A program made the translations under genes and the position numbers. A stretch of DNA of 64,000 nucleotides from Setophaga petechia (Eukaryota; Chordata; Aves; Passeriformes; Parulidae), in NCBI GenBank assembly GCA_024362935.1, contig JANCRA010000003.1:45949344-46013343 (forward strand). Reading direction: 5' to 3'. The notes under the pieces were generated by a model, which saw nothing but the letters and a program-made list of their open reading frames with translations, ran no database searches and was not told the DNA's origin. Shown one piece after another: positions 51,900 to 64,000 of this stretch. Every line of letters starts with the position of its first letter. The first letter of the stretch is position 1.

Positions 51900-52440
51900 G
51901 TGATTATTAAAATAGGTTAGAGAAAATGGGCACGGTGCAGATAAAGCTTTTGACCTCAGCGTGCAGCTCTCTCAAGAACATTTTAGCATAATTTATCTAA
52001 ATTAAAAACCAAACACCAAATTCCAAAAGATCGTTTAAAAAATGCGATTAAAAAAGCAGGTCAAGGGTTGGAAATTAGTAATTACTACTACAATTAACCA
52101 AAATCAGACAGAGACACATGAATTGTGCACATTACTGCGGTTCACGTCAGAAAGGCAAATGCGAGCAGAGCGCAGAAGGAAAAGCCGCGAGTCGCAGAAC
52201 CACTCGTATAATTAACCTCTGCCACAGCGCAGGACCTGCTCTTGTAAGTTTGCGTCATTTGTTTCGAGAGGGAAGTGCTGCCAGCTCCTACACCCAGCTA
52301 TCACACCACACTCCTCACCAGCAACCCAATTCCTTGGAAACCAATATTTTGATTTTCTTCCAGTCCAAGATCTTAGCACATCTTCACCCTATTAGCAGCG
52401 CGTTTGCCCTTCACCTCCTATTTTAACAGTTCTGAAAACG
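51900..52440. promoter_or_regulatory. Candidate enhancer with GATA site and CpG core (intron 1)
   Basis: An AT-rich flank with AGATAA at 51939-51944, taatttatctaaatt and tagtaattac leads into a CpG-enriched core (about 52136-52270) with cacgtc, ccgcgagtcg and tgcgtcattt, a TGCGTCA-like AP-1/CRE site. The mix of AT-rich homeodomain or GATA words and a CpG core is typical of active vertebrate regulatory elements. It is a second candidate for the LMO1 intron 1 GATA enhancer. Function is inferred. Confidence 0.33.
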
Positions 52441-55400
52441 ATGAGAAAGGCCAACATCTGAAAGTCCTGGAATTGAGAAGAGGTCATTTGCCAAAAATGC
52501 CACCTGCTAGACTCCATATTGTTTGAGAGCAAAAGCCTATTGAGAGCTGCAAAGAACAAAACAAAGGTTTTCTAAAACAGACTACTTAGCACTGGATGGA
52601 GACAGAAATACTCTGTATGCAACTAACATCCTTCAGATGATTTTCCTTAGGTTTTTGGGGGGATAAAAGATAATTTAACAATTAGCACTTTGTTCCCACT
52701 TCAATCTCAGAAGGGCTCTTTGTGAGCTTCCTTGGAACAACTCTGAAAGAGCTCAGTGGGAAAGAACAGACTGACTACTGTTTTGAACTATAACCAAAAT
52801 GAACTATTCTCTAGGTCCTCCCTTGAAACTATCATCTACTTTAGGTTAGATGAGGGAAATCTAGGTTCAAATTTTATTCAGGCTCCAGTTTAATTTTGAG
52901 AGCTCAGAAGGCTCCACAAATCATTTTAAGTTAAAGTAATGAAAATAGGTGAACTTGAGAAGGTGGACAGGCACGAATGATCTCTTCCAAAATAGGGAAG
53001 AATCCATCTGTTCCCTTTTAAAGTGTATAAAAGTCTTTGTAGCAGTAATGAAAATTCAGGGATGTAAGTCATGGACATCATAGCAGTCTATTAGAGAGAG
53101 GACTGGGGCTGTATTACAGAATACTGTGAGCTGCGGTGATTATATAAAAGGGATGCAGCAAAGGCAGCATAGCAGAGGGCAAGTGAAATGATTCAAGGAC
53201 TCAAGAATCTCAGCTTTTCAGAAATGGAGGGAGAAATGAAGATTTCTATCTTTTGAAGAGGCAGGATGAGTACAGAGCCATTCAGATATCTGAGCAAAGC
53301 TGTGAAGATGAAGGTATAAAGCAGAAAGAGTTCCTCAGATGCAGAAGGCAAATGGCTGCACCTCCAGGTTTGCACCACAGCCAGCACAGGGACAAACAGG
53401 CTCAGCCCCAGCTCTTGGGAAGATCTCTGCACTTCCTCTCTTTGTTCCACACACCAAACCATCCCCTTCAGCCATGCACTGTCAGGCAGGAGCAAGACAC
53501 AGCCTCCAGCCAGGCACCTCAGCTAGTGAGGGGTAGAGCTGGTGAGGGTATGGGACACCCTGGCCATGGCTGGGGGCTGCCCATGGAGTGTCTTCAGCTG
53601 TCTCCAGCTTGAAACAGGGGCTGGCTTCTGCTTCCCAGCCTGTGCCAGCAGCACCACCAGCTCCCTCCACACTGCTTCCCACAGGACAGCCACGAGGCTG
53701 GAGGCACTGAGTGCTTGCAAGGACTCTATACCCCTCAGCAGAACAGGACACAAAACCACCCTTTTGAGCCCTCTGCACGGACTGTGGCACAAAGAGGAGA
53801 AATGCTACACTCACCACCTGCCAGTTCCCTTGCTGGATCTGGTTCCTGTGAGGCACCCTGAGCAAAACCAGCCAAACCCCATGAGACTCCTGAGAAGACT
53901 TAATATGAATTGATCAGTCATCATGTCAAATAAAGACCAAATGTTGACAAACCCTTACTTAAGTAGTTAGAAATAGTCTTCTGTGTATATTCTAAAAATG
54001 GCAGGTTCCACATCCCCCCTGCGTCAGTTCTTTTGACTTGGAGCCAGTAATACCAGAAACCCACAAAAACCCCAGCATGCCTGGTTTAAACTCATGCATG
54101 CAAGCCCTTCTCCTTAGTGACTGCACTTATCTCCTCCAAAACACAGATACAGTTTACTTCCACATTTCCAAAGATGCTGGAAATGTGCTTTGTTGCATAT
54201 CTCTTTGCTAATATTTTTAAAATATCAGCATGTGCCTTATTTGGTTTGTGCATTGTTCCCAAATCGGTTTTCCCTATTTTAGAGGAAAAGCACCTTATCA
54301 TAATACATTGTATATTGCAGAGTAAATCAAGCAAGTGGGGAGGTGAGGATGTCCTATTAAATTGTATAAGTGATACAAAAAGCACAGCCAGATTAGCATT
54401 TGATACAGTAGAACACAAAATCTTACTTCCAAAGTAAACTGGACACAGACTGACAGCCAGCACCCATGCTGATCTGCCCTTGGGTCTGGCACTGCAGAAA
54501 GAATTACATGAACTTACATGTTTCTTTTGCAGTTCAACATGTAACATTCACACCTGAGAATTTCATTCCACCAAGGATTACCAAAATGCTGCTATTTTGT
54601 GAAAGTTACTGTACTCTCATTGCACTTCTCAATATTCTTCTTGATGCCTAATTCAAACATTCTAACTTAGAGGATATTTCTTACTCTTCTCTAGGCATGA
54701 ACTGACCTACACAGCAAAGTACCAAGAAAATAAAAACACAAGCATGATCAAGTCCTGTTGGGTTTTTCTTCCCCCATGATGTCTTAGTGATTTCTTCCAG
54801 TAAATAGAAAGCATTTTCAGCATTTATTTCATGAAAATCCTACTATTCAGCATCCACAGGATGTGCAAAACATTTCCTTCACTGGGTAGGCATCTCTCCT
54901 GAACTCAAGGGTAAACACTTAAGTAGAAGGAGTGCTCTGAGAGCTGGCAGGGAAATGCTGAGTAAACACAGCCCTGCTATCAACACTACTCCTTTAATGA
55001 CGAAATCATTCAGATGTTAAAGTTGCCTCAAGCGCTTGATCATGATATGCAGCGTGAGGAAAGTTCAAAATCAACTCCTCCTCCTGCATTCTCATACAAC
55101 TTCAAACAGTAATAGGCACTTACCTGGCTTGCTTTACAGATCTTGCTTTGATAAGCAAAATTTTAACTAGGTTAATACCATTTCAAGTGTATTCATTTAA
55201 TTGAAACAGAATGAGACCTGTCACACTGTTCACAGCTGGTACTGTAACAACTCTCCCGACCCTCTCTTGTAGAAGGGACAGAGTAATCATCTTCACAACT
55301 GACTTGTTCTGCAGATCTGATAGAAACTTGTGCCAAGACCAAGAAATAAATGTTTGCTTTCTTTGACTAAGCATCATGAAGGAGCATTCTATGGAGAGTC

Positions 55401-58400
55401 AGTGCTGCAAGCCCACAAGCTGAATGAGAACAGCACACACTGAGAAACCCTAAGTACAGCTCACGATGAGGCGAGCTCAAATTTTTATCTACCTGCTTGG
55501 GGTGGGAGTAGGGTGGGAAACAAGTCATCATTTGAGACTAAGACACTTGGATCTTACACAGAGATGATGAAGGAGCCAACCAGCCTGAGCAGAAAAAAGG
55601 ATGAAAGGAAGCAGCAGCAAACACTGAGTATCCAGCAAGCGCAGCACCGGGGCTACTGCAGCACGTCCACACCTCCATAGTGCAGTGTTTAATTTGGTAA
55701 TAAGTTTACAGTGGCAAAAGATGGTGAAAATATTTGTCTCAAGAGGCAATCAGAACTTTGTACAGAAAATGGATTCAGTTGTGTACAGTGAAACATGCCA
55801 CAACTGAACTACAGCTGTGACCTCAAGGGAGCGGCCTCCCAAGCCTGGGAGTGCAAGTGAAGTGAGGACATGACTGTTCCTCTCTGGTGTCCTTTTTCAA
55901 GTCTTGCAGATGGAAACTGTCTGACTTCATAGCTGGTCACCTTCAGGAGACATCAAAATCATTCTCTTTTCCTCCACCTTGGCTGGTGGAGCGGTTGCCA
56001 TCAGCTTGCTGAGGATCCTGCCAACACATATTTTTCTTCTGAGAGTGACCACTGGCAAATTGCAGCTCTGGATGCAAGCATGGCCAAGTGCCCGTGGGGA
56101 ACACAGAAATTGCACTGGGCACAATTAAAGCTGAGCAGTACATTACTGCAGCATGGCCTCTCTGCTTGCTCTAACTCAGAGCCTGTCAGCATTTCCAGCA
56201 TCTCCTCTTCCTGGAGTTGTTACAACAGTTCCAAGACAAAAAAAGAAAAAAACCCAAAAAACCAAGAAACACCAAGGTTTTAGTTTAGCCTGTGATATTG
56301 GCTTGCAGTCACATTGCACTCACTCCAAGACAACCCAGAAGAATCCCTAAGAAATTGTTCAGGGAAATGTGATCTCTTTAACACACATGTACCAAACTCT
56401 TGGGATTGTTCAGTTGGGAACAGCACTGATGTCTCTATCATACCCCAAGAAGGGTCTCAGAGCTGTGACTGTCACCAGGATAGTCTTCAGCATACCAGGC
56501 ATGACAGGAGGCAGGAAATCAGGAATCCCCACCTTCAACAAGATGCTGGCTGACTTACACTAGCTGGCCCCTGTGTCCTGGCTGAAGTTTTAATGCTGGT
56601 GGGGCACCTTCCCTGGATGCTCCATCATTTCAAGGAGCCACTGGCTTGGTGAGCAGGCTGACAGGAGGTCAGGAGCACACCTCAGCCCAGTCTGTTTTCT
56701 TTCCATAAGGTACTCAGCAGAACTTCCACATGACAGCCTCGGCTGCAGCAGGAGCAGCAGCAGTGTGTGCTTTGGTCCAGACCCTGATGGAGCAGGAATA
56801 CACCAGTCTGCAGCCTGGCATTGCTTCTCACTGAGCCCATCTCTGTGTGAGGCAGCTGCATTCAGCAGGGCCTTTTTAAAAGCTACTCCAATGCTAGCAA
56901 CTGCAAGTGTGACACCACAAACCCCACAGCCTTGTGTGAGTCAGCACCATTAATGTCATTCCCACATTAATTCATGATGCCTTTGAACACTGATGCTCAC
57001 AAGAAACCAGGTTAAAATCTTCAATTCCTGAAAAAAGGAGCAGTGATAATGCTGCACCAAGCTAATTTTATTTGGTCTGGGGTTCATTTTCCCATTCAAA
57101 AGAGCACTCTGCTGCCATTTCCACTACAAGCAATCCCATCTCATTACAGTCAAGCCCACGGGGTAGACTGTGCATAGGGAAAGGGAAGATTTTGTGATAC
57201 TTAGGAGCTGCACTTGCTGAAAAACAGCTGCAGCAGTCAGTATCCCAAGCATGCTACCACAAGAATTATGTTTCTCTCCCATCCTCCCCAAAGTATTTAA
57301 TTCAGGGCAGAAGGGGTAGAACATGTTCACCTTTGAGCTCCCTTGCCACAAGCAAGCATATTCATTCAGCTTCCCTATTTAACTAAATGGAGTTCACACA
57401 TGCTGCAGGATAAAGTTACCTCTTGCTATCTGAAAGCAGTCCAATCAATGCTGTACACAGAGAGTAGCATTTGAATCAGCCTTAAGTTAATTCTTAGTCG
57501 TCGAAACTGTGACAGCATGCTGACCCTTTCAAGTCAACTGGGAGCAGGCAATCTTTGCAGAAGATCCTCAGGCCTTTAATCAGATTCTCAGTGGGTTTTA
57601 AAGAGATACTACAGCATCAGTTTGTAAACATCTCTCTAGTGAAAATAAAGATTACTTCTGACCCAGCCAATTACTCAGTCCCAGAAGATATATCCTAGAG
57701 TTATAATTGAACGAACCATAGGGAAAGAAAATACATTTTAGGTAGGGGGTAGCGAACCCAAATCCCAACTTAGGATGCAGGCAGCACTGTATCCCACAAA
57801 AAGATCAGATACAGAATGCAATGATTATAAAAAAAAGTCCATTCAATCAGCTGGTCCTTTTTCCCACTACAGCAAGATTACTCTCTTGAGCATAAAGCCC
57901 TACTAAGAAGATTGCAAATTATCAGCTCTTCCTGAAAAGAAACTGTGATGGGGAAAGACAAGATCATTATTTTGAGAAGACCCATAATATGAGGTATTTG
58001 TTTACCACATCACAGAGAATCTGGAGTGAGATGCCAGCTCCTGGTAACATGGATTTGCTGCAATACGAGTAAGGAACGAGAAAGAAAATGCTGAAGAAAG
58101 AACACAGAGGGCCTGTGCTCAGCACCAAGACTGTCAGAGACATTAAACAGTCTCTTGTTGCATTACTTTAAAACTGTGCTTGAGCATGAGGAGCCACTGC
58201 ACTCCGTTGTGGAGAGATATAATTACTGATTTAAAAAAAAAAAAAAAGTTATTTATTCTGGAGCTATTACAGACTAATGTGTAACAGACATCATCTGATG
58301 GGCCATAAAGGCTCCGAGGGCCATTACAGCCTCGCAGGTCAGGACCCATTTGAAGGGTTTAAAGTTTGTGGATCACTGCTCTCAAGCTGAGCAGCACAGG

Positions 58401-61359
58401 CAACACCTGCACACAGAAAAGCTAGGGGAGACTTCTGGGAGCAGCAGCTGCTTATGCATTTTCACACTCAGATCAAACCAAATCACATCACTAAAAAGAA
58501 GTTCAGAACCTGCAGACATGGCTTTTGCCATTCTCATCAAGGAGTTCACCCGTAAGATTGTAGCTTGTGCCTTTTTACTTACTTATTTATTTATTTTTAA
58601 AGGGAGCACTGAGGAAAAAAATGACACTATAACCTCCATGCTTCCCCATCAGGGCCCCCCTTCTATTTCACTTCCACAGAAAACTAAAATTCCCAGCCAA
58701 GTGACAGGTTTATAAAATTTTAATAGGGAAGAAAAAAGTAACCTCAGGCAGGATCTTACGTGCAGACTTTCGCCATAAATGAATGTTCATGAAAATACAG
58801 GGGTTTTATGGAAACATTGACAGAGCTTCACAGGCTGTGACATAAATGCCTCAGCATGGACTGATGAGAAGGACTAGTGAGTCCCAGCTCCTGCAGCCAG
58901 AGGCTATTGCACCATGCCTTTCTCTAACCCAAGCAAGTCAGATTCATGCCTCCACTACCGTCTGAGAAAAGCAGATCTAAGAGACCAGAAGCCAGCAGCT
59001 TTTAAATTGCTAGCCTAGAAACATTCTTAGCCATTTCCAACTACTCGTTCTAATGGGGTAAAAAGTCCACTTTTCCTCCATCCCTGGTGTTTCTCCTCCC
59101 AGAGTGCTTGTCCAGACCAGTTAGCCTTCATTTTGCCAAGGCAGACGAGTTGAAGCACAGATTGCTCTTCATGAGCATTCTCTCTGCCCCTACTTCCACA
59201 TGGATTTACTGTCCCTTAGCTTGAGGGATCTACAAGTTACCCACAGCAGACAAGGTCTACCAGTGCCTCTCTCCAGCATTATTAACAGGAATCATTATTA
59301 GCAATTTCTTGTTCAATGCATTCCAGGATTGCATTTGCCTTTTACCACCCACTTCACACCTCAGTCCTTTTGAGGTCAATCACCATCTGTCCAAGCCACC
59401 CTTTTCCTCCTCTTCTACCCTTTCCAGCTAGGGGTAATTCCTACTTGTAGATGTTCCAGCGATCCCCAAAGAGATCAGCTGGGGTTCCTGGGCTCCTTTT
59501 CTTATTGTTGAGAGCTTCGTACAGGAATGAAACCAAGGGGCAACAGCACATGGCTTCAATCCCACTCCCACCAGATACCTGCACCACAAAACCTACCAGT
59601 GGTGATTTTATAGCATCAGGAAATCTGTCCTTAGTGCTCACAAAGTTGGTATCCCACCTTCTATACTAAAAGCTCATCTGAATGCCTCCTATTGGAAAGC
59701 AGAATTTATGGCTTTGGTTTCAGGATCTAAAACATTGCTTCTGAAGACAGTGATACCTGAGGTTCATTTCCCTTCTTCTCCCAGATTCAGAATAGAACCA
59801 TTATTTCTCATTCACAAAAACAGAAAGAGATGCCACAAGGAACAGCCAGACTGCTATAGACTGTCATTTCTTAAAGCAGCAGCAATCTAAGAGCAGTGCT
59901 CTGTAGCTAAGGTTGCACAGAACCAGAATGGTTGGGGAAATCTTATATAACAATCCAGTAGAGAGCTAAAGCAGTTTTTTACTTTTTTCCCAGTTACTGA
60001 ATGTGTACAAGCACTTCTGGAAGTCAAAACTCTGCCTCTAGAAAACTTGAAGCTTCTTAATTGCAAGAGAAATATGAGTAGTCAGGAATGGTACCTGTGC
60101 CATAGATAAAACCAGTGGTTCTTTCAAGAGTGACAGAGACCTAAAGTGGCCAAGACCCAGCTCCACCCAAAAGCTCCTCCTGATCTCTTCAGAATTTAAT
60201 TGGCATTCTTTTTAGGACACACACAAGGCAGATTAAAGAAAAACCCAAACGGTGTGCGGGGTGGAAGCACTATTACATGGTATTAAAATGTCAGAGGTTT
60301 GAGCTCTGTGTTGGTTTAGTCATGAGTTACCAACAACCACTGATGGCAGACATAAAGCTTCCCTTAAATTATTAAGCATAAAACAGCAGACTGTAATATT
60401 TTGCTAAACCAAAGTACAGACACAGACAAAGATGTCATTTCAATATTTGAAACCAGCAAGTTTAATTTAAAATAAGAGCAAACCAATAAGCTCAGAAAAT
60501 AGCAATGTGTGAGAGGAAAATTACACTGCTAGAGAAAAAAGTGGAAGGACTTAAGAAATTTATAAAAGTAATCTCCAAGTGGAAATTAGAAATCAACCCC
60601 TAGAAACAGAATAACACAAAAGAAATATTACTGTCCACTTTCTAAATCAATATAACACTGCTACACGACAGAATTACCATGGTAACTCAAGTAAAAAGAA
60701 TAAAGCAATTCTTATTATTTCAAAATAAAATCACAGCCTGAAGCCCAGCTTTTATTACAACTGCTGATAGATCGCTGGCTTGTATTTATCTGAAATATTG
60801 CTTTTCAATCAGCTATTTTATGAATGTACAAATTTCACTGAGCAGCCCACTTAGACCAAATGCTCAAAACCAGCCCCCCAAAAAACTAGTCAAGGAATCG
60901 ATTATATATATGCATACTGGTTTTTTTTAAAGGGAGCATTACTATATACATATTCTTTTTCCACTCTATGCAAGTTAAAGAGAGATAAGGAAATGAGCGA
61001 GAGTAAGTTAAAACCTTGTTTAGTCCGACCTCTTTAAATTCCAACTTAGATTCCCTGGAAAAACAAAAACAACAAAAAAGCAAGAGAACAACAGTAATAA
61101 GGAAGAACAAAGAGGAATAACAGCATACCCTAAATACTGCAGCCCTGCACAAGGACAGGGAATGCGCCTACATCAGGGGGTGTGCACAAACACACACATG
61201 AGAGGAGGCACATCTGTTCCCTCCTGATCAAAGGCAAAGAGAAAACACTGTCTAAATACAAAGTTGCTCAAGGACGTTTTGACTCGCCCTGCTGGGTACT
61301 TCAGACTTTTCAAACATTGTTTGTACAGCTTGGAAAGTGCATCAAGCTCAGGATACTCG

Positions 61360-61640
61360 TCTGCGTTTCAAGCGCGCTGAAGGCACAGCTCAACCGAGTT
61401 CCCGCACGCCCCCGCTGCTGGTGCCACCTTTTAAACACATTAGTGCAAGGGGAAAACCAGCAGGTCACCTTCTGCTCTCCTCCCCCAGACGTTCAAAAGA
61501 GCATCGATCGGCACCTGAAAGCAACAGTCGGGCTTAAAAATAACAGGCTCCTCCTCTGCCCCCGGCCGCAGCGAGCAGCCCGGACCAGCCCTGTTATGGG
61601 GCAGAGCTCCGGGGGGCTCCGCAGCAAACACACGGACAAC
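61360..61640. other. GC-rich, CpG-containing stretch near the window's right end
   Basis: CpGs are locally enriched (for example cgcgctg, cgcacgcccccg, gatcgatcggc, ccggccgcagcg). I tested it as a possible first exon or promoter of LMO1 and found no Met-Val-Leu-Asp codons or matching donor on the minus strand. It may still be a regulatory island or an untranslated exon. Confidence 0.3.
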
Positions 61641-63099
61641 CAACACAACTCTGCCTGAGAAGTTCAGGCACCATCTACCAAAGAAAAAAAAAAGGTCACT
61701 GAGGAAATGCCTGTAGACCATCAGGATGTTTTACAGCACAGCCTTACCCTGTTTTTTGTTGCCCCCAGAAAATGGAAGAGGGGGATGAGCCCCTTGCTCA
61801 CAGTCACGGCAGGAGCAGGAGGGGAATGTGACCAATGTCCATAATTATGGCAGGAAGACAGCGAAGGATTTTCTTCAACAATTTGCAATTGCTTGGACAG
61901 GACCGCCGAGATTAAAAAACCCCAAAATTAAAATTGCCAATTGAGAGAGGATCAATAAAACTGCCCCCGAAACAGTTAAGGAGAGCAATTGCTTCAATAG
62001 CACTCTGTCCCTCCCAGGAGATCCAGAAGTTATTTCTCCCTTCTTCTGCAGAAGTCTGACCTCCTAACCCAGCATGGGACAGCAGGCAAGGTGGCACCCA
62101 GGCCAGTAGAGAGGAACACACCAGGGACAACAAAAACACTTAAGTCCACCCATGCCTCATTGGGGTCAGGCACATCCCCCAGATATCCAGGCCGGAGTTC
62201 CGGGGGATGATCACTTGGGGAGCACAAATTCCTCAGTACTGCAAAATGCTTTGAGGATTAAAAGCAGCAGTGATATGCCAAGTATCATAGCTGGAAGTAA
62301 AGACAAATGCTGCAACAAGAGCAATAAGCCACCTGCCAGCTGTCTTTTATATTAAAATATTTCAGTGTTCTTAGAGCTGCGTAATTTCCCATCTCGCTCC
62401 AAGTCCAGAGGAACTTTGTGGGTTGCTAGCTTTGCCATGTAACAGCGACATTGCTCACTATTTTTAAAATAGATTTAGAAGCTGTGATCACACAGCTCAA
62501 TCTGAAAGTATGCACTGTTTTTTAGTATAATGTGGTCCTTTGCCGTCTCCTGCAAATGGGTTTAAAAGCAGTGGTGGAAACAATATGTGCTTAATCTGAA
62601 TGTGGACTGCAGAAAGGTTGCATACTCAAATATCCTGTTTTATGTGGTATCTGGTTGTATTTTAAAACACCTTTTAGAGACTTGGAGCCAGCTGAGGTCA
62701 CAAACAATCACATACAGATTAGAAAAGGGAAAGAAGCTGGGTGGAGCGATGGGGAGCCCACTCTGGCACACTGAAATAGGACACTCTAAGTATCACTTAG
62801 TATTTCTTTAAAATAAAAACTAGCTGAAATAGTAAGCTTCAGAGAAACAATAAATGCAGAGGTGGTTAAAGAGTTTTTATTCAAATAAAGTCTTGCCCCA
62901 GGAGATGGAAGTAGAGTCTTGAAATACAGAGATAGGATTTTACATGTGCTAAAAGCATCAGTGTGACACTTTTTGGAAAAAAAAAAAGGGGGGGTGGGAA
63001 TACCTTCGTTGTTATACATGACAAAATAGCAACTAAATGTTTGCTTTGATCCCAGCGCGTAAAGGGTGAAGCTTTTAGGCAAGGAGCGGCAGGTGATCT

Positions 63100-63330
63100 C
63101 AGCTCTTCTGCAAGTCCTAATGCTCCTAAAAGCCACTCTTCCAGTTTCTGTAATTGGGCATCAGTAGTTAATGTAGTATTGACTGCATTACATGCTCCTG
63201 TGCATCCTCTCACTAATGCCAATTGCATCACCTTGTACATTTACCATATTGCTTAGCCAATAGCTGTTAAAAGCAATCCAAATCATGAATCATATAGGAA
63301 ACTTTTAGCAAGACACGACATCCAAAGGAG
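63100..63330. promoter_or_regulatory. Candidate conserved non-coding element (right end)
   Basis: This repeat-free AT-rich stretch has ctgtaattgggc, tagttaatg, gccaattgcat and aatcatgaatcat, giving several homeodomain, CCAAT and AP-1-like words in about 200 bp. No open frame here looks like protein. Weak call by texture. Confidence 0.22.
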
Positions 63331-64000
63331 ACAATTTACAGTTGAGTTAATCTGGGTACATTAGCGAGACATGGATTCAGGAAGACAGACCAATTTATGT
63401 TACTTTGGTTTTACCCTTTATTGCTTTGTATAGGCAAATGAATGGAAGGGCATGGAGTAAAAACAGATATAAAGAAGTCCTTTTCAAAACAGATCTCCAT
63501 TCTGTGCAGACAGGTCAAAGGGTTTGAGACTGATGCTTATTTAGGCTTTCATAACCGTAACAGGGTACTTACAGAAATCATTTTCCACAAAGGACTATAA
63601 GGATAAATATATAATGGATCCTGAATAATGTTCAGTACCCACCTTCACTGCAAGTACATTAATGCAGAAACCTGGCTGCTCAACATTATCTACGGCATGG
63701 CCTGTCCAGGAGTCACCTGCCACCAGGAATGCCAGGAAGAGGCTTCACACCAGGTCCCAGGCAGCTCTGCTCATGAGCTCAAGGCAGGAGGTGCTCTGGG
63801 AAAGACACCAAGGCTCACCAGCTCAAGTCAGTCCTCTGCCCAAACATCTCTACCACATCACTTGTGAACACACACAAAGTCCAATCTTCTCCTCCCTAGC
63901 TGCCTTGAAGAGATTGCTTTTTTTTGAGAGGTATATCCATTTCTCTGGAATGGGAGGAAAGGATACAAGTGATAAAGAGGTGTTGCTTAACCCACTTCAG

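Larger units (their letters stand above)
32353..64000 (-). other. LMO1: LMO1 intron 1 (partial; exon 1 not found in window)
   Basis: Everything upstream of exon 2 on the minus strand is read as intron 1. The expected first exon ends in codons for Glu-Asp plus the first G of Gly before GT, which on the plus strand would be acc followed by a or g, then tcctc or tcttc. I found no such match, nor the preceding Met-Val-Leu-Asp codons, so exon 1 and the promoter probably lie beyond 64000. A strongly divergent exon could have been missed. The stretch is non-coding apart from chance frames and holds a few candidate regulatory islands and simple repeats. A neighbouring gene beginning near the far end cannot be excluded. 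Confidence 0.7.

Noticed and set aside
55927..56124. Minus-strand frame ending in a MATAPPAKVEEKR-like stretch, considered as an exon
   Set aside because: No matching splice sites and no family recognised; short enough to be chance.
1..64000. CR1 LINE copies, tRNA genes, CRISPR-like arrays or microRNA hairpins
   Set aside because: Looked for the CR1 3'-end repeat words, tRNA box pairs, regular spaced repeats and long hairpins by eye; none found convincingly.

Overview
The window looks like nuclear DNA from a bird, most likely a songbird. It has long non-coding stretches, vertebrate-type split exons with GT/AG borders, few simple repeats, and one solo LTR whose sequence I recognise as an abundant passerine endogenous-retrovirus LTR. 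That assignment is from memory, not from a search.

The only gene I can support is LMO1 (LIM-domain-only 1, also called rhombotin-1), on the minus strand. Three coding exons are present: exon 2 (32139-32352, LIM1), exon 3 (21247-21372, first part of LIM2) and exon 4 (16580-16685 coding, end of LIM2 and C-terminus). All three have consensus splice sites and compatible phases. Together they give 147 residues; the short first exon, about 9 codons in known orthologues, would bring this to the 156 of the usual protein. I looked for that exon's expected coding end and splice donor between 32353 and 64000 and did not find it, so intron 1 probably runs past the end of the window and the promoter lies outside.

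Layout in + coordinates: 1-16.2 kb is non-coding DNA downstream of LMO1, with a solo LTR at 5736-6126 flanked by a 6-bp target duplication. From 16.2 to 16.7 kb is the terminal exon, with a short AU-rich 3' UTR. Intron 3 (16.7-21.2 kb) carries a roughly 195-bp direct duplication enclosing a CpG-rich patch. Exon 3 follows, then intron 2 (21.4-32.1 kb), exon 2, and at least 31.6 kb of intron 1.

The other long open frames (up to about 195 codons) look like chance frames: they have no recognisable domain, no codon signature and no splice context, and many overlap open frames on the opposite strand. LMO1 is a developmental regulator, and several AT-rich stretches dense in homeodomain, POU-octamer and GATA-type motifs are listed as low-confidence candidate enhancers. 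I found no operon, CRISPR array, RNA gene or novel multi-gene system. The most useful leads are the regulatory-looking islands, the duplicated intron 3 segment and the LTR.
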